Assembly (NCBI GenBank): GCA_944387865.1
Contig: CALXGN010000015.1
Coordinates: 1-59,834 of the forward strand
DNA: 59,834 nt
Origin: Scatomorpha stercorigallinarum
Lineage (GTDB): Bacteria; Bacillota; Clostridia; Oscillospirales; Oscillospiraceae
Reading direction: 5' to 3'
Positions 59,638 through 59,834 of the stretch are shown here, piece by piece. Under the pieces are notes generated by a model, which saw only the letters and a program-made list of their open reading frames with translations, was not told where the DNA came from and did no database searches. Each line of letters opens with the position of its first letter. The stretch's first letter is position 1. The translations under genes and the position numbers were made by a program.

Positions 59638-59834
59638 GTCAGCGGTGCGAGCGTAAGCGAAGCCTTCCGCGGTCGGCGGTGAGCAAAGCCATCCGACGAC
59701 GGGATGAGCGGCCGCGAAACGCGGAAACCCGTAAAAGACAGCATTTACCTACCGACTCGCACCAAAGCGGTTTTCTCTTTGGAGTCTGAGGGGTTTCTTT
59801 TTGACAAGACAAAAAGAAATCTCTCAGAATAGGG
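59638..59834 (+). repeat. Hairpin-rich dispersed element, partial copy C
   Basis: Matches the right part of copy B in the same orientation: GTCAGCGG.GCGAGCG, CAAAGCCATCCGA.GACGGGATGA, TTTACCTACCGAC, then CTTTGGAGTCTGAGGGGTTTC and AAAGAAATCTCTCAGAA. It is more diverged than A and B are from each other, and is cut by the window edge. Its last hairpin reads TTTCTTTTTG/CAAAAAGAAA, a paired change against copy B. Confidence 0.75.

Overview
The window looks like chromosome from a GC-rich Gram-positive anaerobe, most likely a gut-type clostridium of the Oscillospirales kind. Reasons: about two-thirds GC coding DNA, strong AGGAGG-type ribosome sites, lipoprotein solute-binding proteins, YesM/YesN-type two-component genes, DnaD, CarD, a Maf-MreCD-PBP2 cluster and a fused Nfn-type ferredoxin:NADP oxidoreductase. 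Species assignment is inference. I see no tRNA, rRNA, CRISPR array, phage gene or transposase.

Layout. (1) 1-5.1 kb: tail of a probable siroheme-dependent nitrite/sulfite reductase, an iron/cobalamin-type ABC importer, precorrin-2 dehydrogenase and a CobA-HemD fusion; together a siroheme module. (2) 5.1-5.64 kb: repeat element copy A. (3) 5.6-9 kb: cytidylate-kinase-like protein, CarD-like regulator, mannose-6-phosphate isomerase and ROK fructokinase. (4) 9-26.9 kb: a sugar-use locus: histidine kinase, AraC-type response regulator, anchored solute-binding protein and YesL on plus; then on minus an ABC importer (two permeases, lipoprotein) with GH130, GH38 and GH3 enzymes, plus GH20 and phosphoglucomutase. 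GH38, GH20 and GH130 together suggest mannose-rich, N-glycan-like substrates. (5) 27-41 kb: housekeeping genes: aspS, hisS, a methylglyoxal-synthase-like gene, PBP2, mreD, two tandem mreC genes, maf and a U32 protein on minus; dnaD, a DnaC-like ATPase and a DUF2804 gene on plus. (6) 41-48.7 kb: an unusual transport cluster with a large propeller-plus-binding lipoprotein, two sugar-type permeases, a HlyD-like adaptor whose middle third is AT-richer, and a MacB-like membrane protein, with no ATPase gene. (7) 48.8-54.7 kb: Nfn fusion, xpt, DUF1232, a small membrane protein and an M3 peptidase. (8) 54.75-59.8 kb: a nucleoside-type ABC transporter between repeat copies B and C.

The strongest unexplained signal is a noncoding element of about 550 bp. 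Copy A (5081-5641) and copy B (54752-55297) are near-identical inverted copies that begin right after a stop codon; a partial copy C is at the right edge. It is built of many hairpins. One module is a 5-bp stem around a constant CTGCG loop, and the stem bases change in complementary pairs between copies, so pairing rather than sequence seems to be kept. The other notable points are the mosaic adaptor gene, the methylglyoxal-synthase-like protein lacking its catalytic Asp and His, and the tandem mreC pair.
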